Both the position numbers and the translations under genes were made by a program. The notes beneath the pieces are model-generated. The model ran no database searches. It saw only the letters and a program-made list of their open reading frames with translations, and was not told where the DNA came from. Below are positions 22,979-32,700 of a DNA stretch of 64,000 nucleotides, piece by piece. The stretch is from Callipepla californica brunnescens. Its lineage: Eukaryota > Chordata > Aves > Galliformes > Odontophoridae. How positions within the stretch are numbered: the first letter of the stretch is position 1; each line of letters opens with the position of its first letter. Location of the stretch: assembly GCA_023055505.1 (NCBI GenBank), contig JALIRH010000099.1, positions 1,140,001 through 1,204,000 of the forward strand, in the 5' to 3' direction.

Positions 22979-23731
22979 TGTCGCTGGGTCTCTAGGGCTC
23001 CTTATTGCTATCAGTGGTTTCCTATTGGGCGCTATGGGTCGCTGTGGGTCACTATGCGTCGCTATCGATCTCTGTGGGCTGCTACGTTTTGCTGCGGGTC
23101 TCTATGGGACGCTATGGGTCACTGTGGGTCTTGCTATGTGTATCCATGGGTCGCTATGGGTCGATGTGGATCGCTATAAGTCTCTACATGTTGCTAAGGG
23201 TTGCAATGGGTCGCTGTGGGTCATGCTGTGGGTGTCTGTGGGTCCAGCTATGGGTCATTGTGGGTCGCAGTGAGTCGCTACGGGTCTCTTCGGGACGCTA
23301 TGGGTCACTCTAGGTCCTGCTATGGGTCGCTGTGGGTTGCTTTGGGTCTCTATGGGTCTCTGTGGGTCACTGTGGGTTTCTATGGGTCGGTGTGGGTCGC
23401 TGTGTGTCGCGGTGGGTCGCTATCGGTCACTATTGGTTGTAATCGGTCTCTGTGGGTTGCTGTGAGTCGCTGTGGGCCCCCCTATAGGTTGCTGTGGGTC
23501 GGCTGGGTCGCTATGGGTTGCTGTGGATGGCTGTGTGTCGCTGTGCCTCTATGAGTCGCTATGGGTTGCAGTGCGTCGCAATGGGTCAATGTGGTCTGTT
23601 ACGGGTCGCTGTGGGTTACGCTGTGGGTCCCAATATGGTTCGCTGTGGGTCAGTGTGGGTCCTGCTATGAGGCGCTGTTGGTCTCTATGTGCCCCAGGAG
23701 ATTCCTAAGGAGCTGCAGTTCCCCCTCCACG

Positions 23732-23755
23732 ACACCAGGCGGCGCTCTCACGTGA
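23732..23755 (+). promoter_or_regulatory. CTCF-like box 4 plus TCACGTGA E-box
   Basis: ACACCAGGCGGCGC at 23732-23745, close to the CTCF core, with intact TCACGTGA at 23748-23755. It is the most distant copy, 777 bp from box 3. Confidence 0.45.
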
Positions 23756-24240
23756 TGTCGCTGTGTCTCTGTGGCTCCCTCTTGCTCCCTGTGGTTTTCC
23801 ATGGGTCGCTGTGGATCGCTATGGGTCCCAATGGGTCGCTGTGGTTCCTGGCATAGGTCGCTATGGGTCAAGCTGTGGGTCACTTTGGGTTGCTGTGGGT
23901 GTCTGTGGGTCCAGCTATAGGTCACTGTGGGTCTCAGTGAGTCGCTGTGGGTCTCTATAAGTCGCTGTGGGTAACTATGAGTCTCTATGTGTTTCTATGG
24001 GTCGCTGTGGGTCTCTATGGGTCGCTGTGGGTCCTCCTGTGGGTCACTGTGGGTCGCTGTGTGAGCTATCGGTCTCTGTGGGTTGCTGTGGTTCCCCCTA
24101 TAGGTTGCTGTGGGTCGGTTGGGTCGCTGTGGGTCCCGCTATGGGTCGCTGTGAGTCTCTATGGGTCGCTGTGGGTCTCTATGGGTCAGTGTGGGTCACT
24201 GTGGGTCAGTGTGGGTCGCTGTGGGTCCCGCAGAAGGCGG

Positions 24241-24432
24241 TGTGCCCAGAGCGAAGCCACGCCCAGCTATGGGGCGGATGTGGGGCAGCTACGGGGCAGC
24301 CATGGGTCACCATGGATCTCCATGGGGTCCCTACGGATCTCAATGGGGTCTCCACTGATCTCAGTGGATCTCAATGGGGTGGCTATGGGGCAGCTGTGGG
24401 GCAGCAATGGGGCACTGACCTATTCCCCTCAG
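24241..24432. other. Low-complexity GC-rich DNA, ATGGGGCAG/TCTCAATGGGG repeats
   Basis: Short imperfect repeats of GGGGCAGC and of GGATCTCAATGGGG link the decamer minisatellite to the next array. It ends in a pyrimidine-rich TATTCCCCTCAG (24421-24432) that resembles a splice acceptor. Confidence 0.5.
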
Positions 24433-24492
24433 AATGCCGCCACTGCATCTCCTCCACCTCCTGCGGGAGCACCTCTGTGGGGCAGAACTCTG
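24433..24492 (+). pseudogene. Possible exon remnant after a splice-acceptor-like site
   Basis: Immediately after CCCCTCAG, the frame reads ECRHCISSTSCGSTSVG, a Cys-rich peptide unlike the surrounding repeat. It then dissolves into the CAGCTCTGCCCC minisatellite. The change in composition and the acceptor-like junction suggest a fragment of a real exon. The stretch is too short for an assignment and could be chance. Confidence 0.25.
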
Positions 24493-25200
24493 CCCCACAC
24501 CTTCACCCCAAACATCCACACCACAGCTCAGCCCCACAGCGCTGCCCCACATCCCACACATTTGCCCCACATCTCTGCCCCTCATCCCCTGGCCACACAG
24601 CTCAGCCCCACATCCCACAGCTCAGCCCCTCATCCCACACCTGGCCCCAGAGCTCAGCCCTGTGGCTCTGCCCCACACATCTGCCCCAAACCCCACACCT
24701 GGACCCACAGCTCAGCCCCACATCCCTCAGCTCTGCACCACAGCTCAGCCCCTCACCCCACACCTGGCCCCAGAGCTCAGCCCTGTGGCTCTGCCCCACA
24801 CATCTGCCCCAAACCCCACACCTGGACCCACAGCTCTGCCCCACATCCCACAGCTCTGCCCCACGGCTCAACCCCAATCTGCACATACCTGCCCCACATC
24901 CCACAGCTCTGCCCCACATACCTACCTGCCCCACAGATCAGCCCCACATTCCACAGCTCTGCCCCATGGATCAGCCTCACATCCCGCAGCTCAGCCCCGC
25001 ATCTGAGCCCCACATCTGCTCATACCTGCACCACACCTCCGCCCCCCAACCGCCACAGCTCTGCCCCACAGATCCACCCCACAGCTCAGCCCCGCATCCC
25101 ACAGCTCTGCCCCAATCAGTGCACCTGGACCCACAACTCTGCCCCACAGCTCTGCCCCAAGCCTGGACCCCACACCCACGACCCCAGCCCCAAATCCCTG
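24493..25200. repeat. CAGCTCTGCCCCACATCCCA minisatellite
   Basis: Imperfect tandem units of about 20 bp. A larger block containing CTGGCCCCAG is repeated 123 bp apart (24641 and 24764). Open frames of up to 424 codons on both strands are Ser/Pro/His-rich or Gly/Trp/Cys-rich. They follow directly from the repeat unit and are not treated as genes. Confidence 0.85.
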
Positions 25201-25600
25201 CCCCATAACCCCATAACCTGACCCCGGCCCCATAACCGCCCCTCCCGCCCTGCCACTGACCACGTGCTCTGCTTCCAGCTCCGCTTCCACCATGCGGCCG
25301 CTTCCGGCCCCACGGCACAGCTCGGCCAATCACAGCACAGATCGGCAGCGGAAAGGGCGGGGTGTGGGGGAGCGAGGCGGAACAGTGCCACTGGAACGAG
25401 GCACGATGACCGGAAATGACTGAAACGTCTGGGAGCGCGGATTTCCGGCAGCGAGCGGGGCATTGTGGGTAAGGAGGCGGAAGCACGCCTGGAAGTGGGA
25501 AACCGGAAGCCAGTGGGAAGCGAGTGGGCGTGGCCAACGTTAAGCCTCGCATTCGAGCCACGCCCCAACGTGCAATGACCCGAAGTGACCCCGATGTGAC
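25200..25600. promoter_or_regulatory. CpG-rich, TATA-less promoter-like segment
   Basis: The only stretch in the window with dense CpG and clustered housekeeping-type motifs. They are an E-box CACGTG (25261-25266), a GCGGCCGC (25294-25301), a CTTCCGG (about 25300), a CCAAT box (25326-25330), a GC box GGGCGGGG (25355-25362), further ETS-type CCGGAA/TTCCGG sites near 25410, 25442 and 25502, and GGCATTGTGGG near 25458. No TATA box is seen. Motifs occur on both strands, as in bidirectional promoters. No recognisable first exon follows on either side, so it may be a displaced fragment. Confidence 0.5.
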
Positions 25601-25743
25601 GCAAAATGACCCCAAATATCCCAGATTACTTCCAACACTTCTTGGAAGCGCTGCGCCCCAAAGGGCCCCAAAATGACCCCAAAGTGACCCCAAAACCCTA
25701 TAACGACCCCATAAGGACCATATCAAATCCCCTATGGGGTCAC

Positions 25744-25775
25744 TTCTTGGTGTCTCTGCAGGCCACGACGCAGCA
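25744..25775 (-). pseudogene. Third partial copy of the exon end
   Basis: On the - strand the peptide CVVACRDTKK followed by a stop repeats the end of the 38-codon copy. CTTGGTGTCTCTGCAGGCCAC on the + strand matches CTTGGTGTCCCTGCAGGCCAC near 25890. The rest of the exon is missing here. Confidence 0.45.
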
Positions 25776-25883
25776 CTGCACCCCAAAGTGCTCCAGAGTG
25801 ACCCCAAAGTGACCGTAAATCGGCCCTAATGACCCCAAAAAACCCAAATCCTGGAACGGCCCCAAAACGGCCCCACGGGGTCG

Positions 25884-25997
25884 CTTCTTCTTGGTGTCCC
25901 TGCAGGCCACAACGTAGCGCTGTGCGACGTTGAGTGGCGATGAATATCCGTCAGCGTACAACGTGTCCTCAAACAGCACCGAGGAATCATCCTGCGG
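25884..25997 (-). pseudogene. Exon remnant of an unidentified vertebrate gene (38 codons)
   Basis: On the - strand, an acceptor-like CTATAACAG is followed by 38 open codons. They begin PQDDSSVLFED, pass through ADGYSSPLNVAQRYVVA and end CRDTKKK. The amino-acid composition is that of a normal globular or chromatin-type protein and is unlike any repeat-encoded peptide nearby. The exon-like block is 114 bp, flanked by low-complexity DNA. Two partial copies nearby share its ends. I do not recognise the parent gene. No donor GT directly after the Lys codons is obvious. Confidence 0.5.
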
Positions 25998-26208
25998 CTG
26001 TTATAGAGCAATTATGGGGTCAGGGGGAATTTATGGGGTCGGGAGGAAAGCAATGGGGTCAGGGGGAATTATGGGGTCAGGGGGAATTTAAAGGGTTGGA
26101 GGGGGAACAGGGGAACTAATAGGGTCAGAGGGGAAATTAATGGGGTCATGGGGGGAACAGGTGAATTATGGGGACGGGGGGAAAGTAATGGGGTTGGGCT
26201 GATGTGAC

Positions 26209-26238
26209 CTCAAACAGCACCGAGGAATCGTCCTGCGG
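26209..26238 (-). pseudogene. Second partial copy of the same exon (10 codons)
   Basis: On the - strand, CTAGAACAG is followed by PQDDSSVLFE, identical in peptide to the start of the copy at 25884-25997 with one synonymous difference (GAC for GAT). It then breaks off at GTCACATC. The acceptor-like flank is duplicated with it. Confidence 0.5.
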
Positions 26239-26577
26239 CTGTTCTAGGGCAATTATAGGGTCGGGGGGAATAGGGGAAGTAACAGGGTCAGGAGGTGAAG
26301 TAATGGGGTCACAGGGGGGAATTGATGGGGTTGGGGGGGAAATTATAGGGTCATGGGGGGGAATTATGGGGTCGGGGGAAAATTGTGGGGTCAGGGGGGA
26401 ACTAATGGGATTTGGGGCTGACATTTGGGGGAAATAATCGGATTCTGGGGCTGATAATGGAGATTTTGGGGTGGAATTGCAGGATTTTGGCGCTGAGTTT
26501 TGGGGTCAGATATCGACATTATAGGGCTGGGTTATGGGGTCCGTTCGTGCCCTTTTGGGGCCGGGTTCTGTGCTGTG

Positions 26578-27197
26578 GGTCCTAAAACTAAAGAGAACCC
26601 TACCCCTTCCACTAAATCTTCATCTACATCCCTAACCCTTACCCTAAACCTAAATCTACACCAAAACCTAACCCTAACCCTAACATGTCTTCTAACTGTA
26701 AAACTAACGCTTCACCTAACCCGAACTGAAACCCTAGGATTAAACCTTACCTAACACCTAGCTATATTCCTAACCCTATCCTGAAACCTAACGTTAACCC
26801 TAACCCTAAAAACAACTTGGAACCAAACCCTAACCCTAACCTAACCCTTATCAGAACCCTAAATCTAATCCTAACCGTTACCTTAATTTAACTCCAATTC
26901 TACCTGAAATCTAAATGGGACCTTAAAACCAACCCCAAATTTAAGCCCAACCCTAAGCCTAACACAAAGCATTAGATTACCACAGCCATCACCTAACTTC
27001 TAACCCTGACCCTAACACTAATACTAAACCAAAACAGATTCCAAATACTAACCCAATTCCTATTCTGAAACCCAAAACTATTCCAAAAACAAACCCAAGG
27101 CCTAACCTTTCTCTCACTCTAACAATCAAAGAAAACCTATTCGTAAACCTAATCCTAAATCTAGTCCTAATCCTAACCCTCACCCTTAATCTAACCC
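26578..27197. repeat. Diverged C-rich telomere-like DNA of unit 4, left part
   Basis: Equivalent to 2860-3744 of unit 1, but with several substitutions and with only one copy of the AAAGCATTAGATTACCACA box. Ordinary units have two copies 273 bp apart. It contains no gene; the 84-codon frame at its left edge runs from minisatellite into LTLTLNL repeat. Confidence 0.85.
27193..27197. repeat. Target-site duplication, left copy (AACCC)
   Basis: AACCC before the LTR, matched by 27772-27776 after it. Because the target is telomere-like, the match could be chance, but the empty site in other units supports it. Confidence 0.75.
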
Positions 27198-27771
27198 TGT
27201 CAACGGTTTACCGGGCTGGATCGGCCCGGTTCCGTGACGATTGCTGCGGGGACCCACGGACCCACGCCCCAGGAAAGGGCAAGGAAAAAGGGAAAAGGGA
27301 AAAGGGAGATGGGCCTAGAAACAAAACAGCGGCAACGATCTGAGGAGGAAAGCTAATTTACTAAATAAGATATTAGAAAACAAAATAACACAATATAATA
27401 CAATGTAATTGGAATTGAGGCTAATGAATCAAACAAAATGAGCAAGAGAGAGTGTCCGATAAACCGAAGGCCTTACGCTAACGCTGAAGGTGATACGGCA
27501 GCGAGCACCCACTGCTGAGTCGATCCCGAAGGAAAGAGAGTGTCCCGTGACCGCTGAGGGTTTTTATCTGTTCCCTCTGAGCGGAAAACACGTAAAAATA
27601 CAAAGCATTGCAAAGTCCTCTGGGGAATGTAGTGCTTCTTCTCTTCTCAGACAGGTATACCTGGAATTATCAATGATCTATGGAGCTGGAGTATTAGCTC
27701 TTCAACTCCTAATGCAATACATGATGTTATGATGTGGAATACCAGTACCAAAAAATCATAAAACCATGACA
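27198..27771 (-). mobile_element. Solo LTR (574 bp) of an avian ERV with 5-bp TSD
   Basis: Non-telomeric insert with inverted ends. On the - strand it begins TGTCATGGTTTTATG and ends CCGTTGACA. AACCC is duplicated at 27193-27197 and 27772-27776. Removing the insert and one AACCC restores CTAACCCCAACCCCC, exactly as in the other units, so the insertion is precise. A TATA-like GATAAAAA lies at 27561-27569 on the - strand. No internal coding sequence is present, so it arose by LTR-LTR recombination. A 5-bp duplication fits many vertebrate ERVs. The family is not named. Confidence 0.85.
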
Positions 27772-28980
27772 AACCCCAACCCCCACCCAGAAGCTAACAC
27801 TTAGCATTGTACAATACCTAAACGTACCCCTAATCCTTATCACTAAACCTAAAAGGAACCTGAAACATAGTGCTAAATCTGACCCGAACCCTAACCCTAA
27901 ACTTCATTCTATTCCCAAACCTCGCCCTATTCGGAACCCTATTCCTAACCCGAACACTAACCCTTACTCTATTACTAACTTGAAGACTAACCCTAACAAT
28001 GAACCAATTCCTAAACATTTTCCTTCCTCCAAATTGATTCCTAACACTAACCCTAACCCTAATCAAACCCGAACCCTATTCTTAACCCTAAATCTAACCG
28101 TATCCCAATCCCTAACTCTTACCATAACCCTAACCCTAAGTCTTACTCTATCACTAACCCTAACCCTACATTAACCCTATCCTAACCCTAACCATAACCC
28201 TAACCTAAACCTAATCCCAATCCTAACCCTAACCCTAGCCTAACCCCTAACACTAATCCCCTAAACCTTACCACAACCCTAACCCTGAACCCTAACACTA
28301 CCCTAACCCTGAACCTAACCCTAATCCTACCCTAACACCAACCCTCACCCTAACCCTAACCCTAACCCCTAACCCTAACACTAATCCCCTAAACCTAACC
28401 CCCTAACCCTAACCCTAACCTAACCCTTACCCCAACCCTAACCCCTAACCATACACTAACCCTAACCCTAAACCCTAACACTACCCTAACCCTGAACCTA
28501 ACCCTAATCCTACCCTAACACCAACCCTCACCCTAACCCTAACCCAAACCCTAAACGTACCCTAACCCTAACACTAACACTACCCTAACTCTAAACCTAC
28601 CCTAACCCTACCCTAACTCTTACCCTATCCCTAACCCTAACCCCTAACCCTAATACTGACCCTAACTCCTAACCCTAACCCTTACCGTAAATTCTAATCC
28701 AACCCTAACCCTTACCCTAACCCCTAACCCTACCCTAACCCTACACTAACCCTCAAATCTAACCCTAATTCTACCCTAACCCTAACCCTACCCTTAACCC
28801 TGACCCTAACCATACCCTAACCCTTACCTAACCCTAACTCTACCCTAATCCTTAACCCTAAACCTACCCTAACATTTACCCTAACCCCTAACCCTTACCC
28901 TAACCCCTACCTAACCATAACTCTAACACTAACCCTAACCCTACCCTAACCCTAACCCTACCCTAACCCTAACCCTAACC
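27772..28980. repeat. Diverged C-rich telomere-like DNA of unit 4, right part
   Basis: 27772-28060 corresponds to about 3745-3930 of unit 1 plus an 83-bp segment (27899-27981) that ordinary units lack. From 28060 to 28980 it has its own arrangement of CCCTAA variants with many CCCCTAA heptamers. It also has an internal duplication of about 75 bp (28287-28361 and about 28469-28545, including AACACTACCCTAACCCTGAA). No gene. Confidence 0.8.
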
Positions 28981-29792
28981 CTACCACTAACCCTACTTTA
29001 CCCTAACCCTAATCCTAACACTAACTCTAACTTTATTCCTTACCCTAACACTAATCCAATCCCGAACCCTAACCCTAATCCTAGCCCTAACTCTAACTTT
29101 ATTCGTAACCCTACCCCTAATCCAAACAATAACCCTTACCCTAATCAAACCCTATCCCTATTCCTAACCCTTACCCTAACCGTATCACAATCCCTATCCT
29201 AACTCTTACCATAACCCAAACCCTAACCTAACCCTAACCCTTACTCTAACCCTATCCCTAACCCTTACCCTAACCCTAACCCTACCCTAACCTTAACTCT
29301 ACCCTAACCGTATCCCTACCCTAACCCTAACCCTAATCCTAGCCCTTACTCTAACTTTATTCCTAACCCTACCCCTGATCCAAACACTAACCCTAACCTT
29401 AATGTAACCCTAACCCTATTCCTAACCCTTACCCTAACTGTATCCCATTCCCTATCCTAACTCTTACCATAACCCTAACCCTGATGCTAATGCTAACCCT
29501 AACCCTGAATCTAACCCTTACCCTAACCCTATCCCTTACCCAGAAGCTAACACTTAGCGTTGTACAATACCTAACCGTACCCTAACCCTATCCCTAAACC
29601 TAAAAGGAACCCAAACTCTAACCCTAAATCTGTCCCTGAGCCTAACCTTCAACCTTACCCTAACCTTAACCCTAACCCTGTTCCATTCTCTAAACATATC
29701 TGTAAGCATTACCTTCATCCTAACTCGAACTCTACCCTAACCCTATCCCTTTGACCCCAACACAAAACCCAGATTGAGCCTGACCCTAACCT

Positions 29793-32700
29793 AGGTAGCA
29801 TAAAGTGTATGTAGGGTGAATTTGAGTTTTAGGGTCAAAGTTAAATTGTTAGTTTTAGGGTTAGGGTGAAGGATTGCTTTAGTTCTAGTATTAGGGTGTT
29901 TGGGGTTAGGGTTAGGGTAAGGATTTTGGAGTGGATTAGGTTTAGGGTCAGGTTTGGGGGAGTTTTGGGGTTAGGGTTAGATTTAGGATTAGGGTTAGCA
30001 AAAAAGTTGTTTTAGTTTTAGTTTAGGTTAGTGCTAGGATTAGGTTGAGTGTTCTTGTTAAGTTTAGGTTTAGGGTTAGGTTTAGGTTTAGATTGAGGTT
30101 TAGGGTAAGGAGTAGGGTTAATTTGACTTTTAGGGTCAGAGTAGAGTTAAGTCGTGTTAGGGTTAAGGTTAAGAACAGGATTCAGATTCCAATTAGGTTT
30201 TGGGTTCCTACTAGGGATAGGCCTCAAATTAGTGTTAAGGTTAGGGTTAGGGTTAGGTATAGGGAAAGGGTTAGTGTTAAGGCCAGGGCAAGTGTATGGT
30301 TTAGGGTAAAGATTGGATTTAGGGTTAGGTTTAGATGTAGGTTTGGTTTGATCGTTAGGGTGTGAGAAGGCACCGGCCTTGGATTTCATTTGGAGATTGG
30401 GTAAGGTTTAGGAATAGGAATAACATTGGTGTTTAAAAGATGATTAGTGTTAGTATTAGGGATAGGGTTACGGTTAGAGTTTAGTTAGGGTTGTTAGTTT
30501 TAGAGTGAGGGATAGGGGTATGGTTTGGTCTAGTACTTGGGTTAGGGTTTGGGATAGTCCTAGCATTAGTGTTAGGGTTAGGGTTCCGTTAGGGTTGTGG
30601 TAATCTGATGCTAGGTGTCGGGATTAGGGTTGTGCTTAAATGTGGGTTTGGTTTGAGGGTCAGAGTTAGGGTTAGGGTAGAGTTAGAATTAGGGTAAGAG
30701 TTAGGATTAGGTTTAGGATTAGGATAAAGATTAGGTTAGGATTAGTGTTGGCTTTAGGGTTGTGTCTGGGAGAAGGGTTAGTGTTAGGGATAGACTTAGG
30801 GTAAGAGTAAGTGTTAGGAATAGGCATAGGTTTTGGGAAAGTTTCAGAGTTTGGACTGGATTTATGATTAGGGTTAGGGACAAAGATTTTTTGAGATTTG
30901 TGATTAGATTTAGGGAGAAAAGTAGGCTGACTTGTGGTGTTAGCAGTAGGTTTAGGTTTAGGTTTAGGTTTAGGATTCCATTTGTATTTATTGATCGAGG
31001 TTGGGTTAGTTGGAGTGTAAAGGTCAGAGTAGGGTTAGGCCTTGGGATAGGGTTAAGGTTTGGAATAGGATTAGGATTCAAATGATGTTACGGGTTGGTG
31101 TTAGGGTTAGGGAAAGGTTAGGATCAGGGTTGAGGTCAGGGTTAGGTATAGGAAAAGGGTTAGTGTTAGGGCTAGGGCAATTGGAAGGGTTAGGCTTAGA
31201 TATTAGGGTTAGGTTTAGGCGGAGGTTTGGTTCGAGTGTCAGGGTGAGAGAAGGGGTAGGCCTGGGGTTTGGTTTTGGGTTACATCATACAAATCATCAC
31301 ATACATTAGCTGGGGTGGGAGGTGCAAGGAACAGCCAGCAAAGTGCTGAGTTCATTCCAATCAGAGGACCTGAAGATCGGGTAGCTACTATCAAACCGTT
31401 TGTGTTGCCAATTCCGATGATATTTATGGGGCCCTGATGTTATGGTTCAGTGGGGAGTCACTATCAAGTCCAAACCCAATCCAAACCCCAAACCTACTCC
31501 TATTCCTAAACCTTATCTTAACCCTAAACCAAACCCAAACCCAAGGCCCTCCCCTTCTCTCAGCCTAACACTCAAACTAACCTAAACCCGAAACTAACCC
31601 TACATTTATCCTAATCTTATCCATATTCTAAGGCCTAACCCTACTCTGACCAGAAAGCTCATGTTGTCTAAAATCTACCCCTTACCTAAAACCTAAATCG
31701 ACAAAAAAACCTAACCCGAAACCTCAACCTAACTCTTCTCCTAACTAGAACACCAGCACTTCACCTTACCCTAACTGGAAACCTAGGACTAAATCCTTAC
31801 CTTGTCCAGAACCCTATTCCTAACCCAAACCAGAATTCTAACCTCTACCCTAACCAAAACCCTTCCCCTAAACCTAAACCTAATGCTACCCTCAACCAAA
31901 CCCTAGCCCTAAATCCTACCCTAAAACCAACACCACGTTTAAGCTCAAACCTCAAGCCTCAAAGAAAGCATCAGATTACCGCAGATCTCACCTAACACTA
32001 ACCCCAATCCAATCCCTACTACTAACCCCAAACCCAATCCAAACACCAAAACTATTCCTATTCCTAAACCTAACACTAAGCCAGAACCAAACCCAAGGCC
32101 TACCCCTTCTCTCAGCCTGACACTCAAACTAACCTAGACCTGAACGCAACGCTAAATCAAATACTAAAACTCACCCTTAGCCAAGGCCCTTTTAGGACCC
32201 TTCCCTGGTCCTAAAACTAAAGAGAACCCTACCCCTTCCACTAAACCTTCATCTACATCCCTAACCCTTACCCTAAACCTAAATCTACACCAAAACCTAA
32301 CCCTAACCCTAACATGTCTTCTAACTGTAAAACTAACGCTTCACCTAACCCGAACTGAAACCCCAGGACTAAACCTTACCTAACACCTAGCTATATTCCT
32401 AACCCTATCCTGAAACCTAACGTTAACCCTAACCCTAAAAACAACTTGGAACCAAACCCTAACCCTAACCTAACCCTTATCAGAACCCTAAATCTAATCC
32501 TAACCGTTACCTCAATTGAACTCCAATTCTTCCTGAAATCTAAATGGGACCTTAAAACCAACCCCAGATTGAAGCCCAACCCTAAACCTAACACAAAGCA
32601 TTAGATTACCACAGCCATCACCTAACTCTAACCCCAGCCTTAACGCTAATACTATCCCAAACACTATTCCAATTCCTAAACCCAACACAAACCCAAAAAC

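Larger units (their letters stand above)
22263..24240. repeat. GC-rich decamer minisatellite GGGTCGCTRT
   Basis: About 2 kb of tandem, imperfect 10-bp units close to GGGTCGCTGT or GGGTCACTAT, with GGGTCCC and GGGTTGC variants. Four copies of a more complex block of about 130 bp are embedded (near 22350-22475, 22665-22785, 22915-23035 and 23685-23805). The long open frames here encode GSLWVAVGRYGS-like peptides purely because the 10-bp unit has few stops. They are not genes. No coding region is supported. Confidence 0.85.
25601..26577. repeat. Degenerate GACCCCAAA / GGGGTCAGGGGGAATTAT repeats
   Basis: First TGACCCCAAAA-type units (about 25600-25860), then from about 26010 GGGGTCAGGGGGAATTAT-type units of roughly 17 bp on the + strand, ending near 26570. 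Pieces of one exon are embedded (see separate entries). At 26578 the sequence turns abruptly into telomere-like C-rich DNA. Confidence 0.75.
16400..29792. repeat. HOR unit 4, long form (13393 bp)
   Basis: The G-rich arm (16400-17894) matches the ordinary units closely. The 738 bp that follow the protease relic in them (2124-2859 in unit 1) are replaced here by 18084-26577. That stretch holds the rest of a retrovirus plus GC-rich minisatellite DNA. C-rich sequence resumes at 26578 (GGTCCTAAAAC, equivalent to 2860). It is more diverged than in other units and rejoins the homogenised consensus near 28980 (equivalent to about 4955). Relative to ordinary units, the stretch 26578-28980 lacks one copy of a 273-bp direct repeat, keeps an 83-bp segment (27899-27981) absent elsewhere, and contains a solo LTR. 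Confidence 0.9.

Noticed and set aside
22194..23960. Series of 60-180 codon frames reading GSLWVAVGRYGS
   Set aside because: They are produced by the 10-bp GGGTCGCTRT unit, which gives a 10-residue period in all three frames. No start context or protein similarity is evident.
23947..25221. 424- and 413-codon overlapping frames, Ser/Pro/His-rich
   Set aside because: Two frames on the same strand are open over the same minisatellite, and the peptide changes character exactly where the repeat changes. This is repeat translation, not a gene.
24977..25807. 276-codon minus-strand frame over the CpG-rich segment
   Set aside because: It spans promoter-like DNA and minisatellite without a recognisable domain, and high GC reduces stops.
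27490..27732. 80-codon frame on the + strand inside the solo LTR
   Set aside because: It lies antisense within an LTR bounded by TG...CA ends and a target duplication; no similarity to a protein is apparent.
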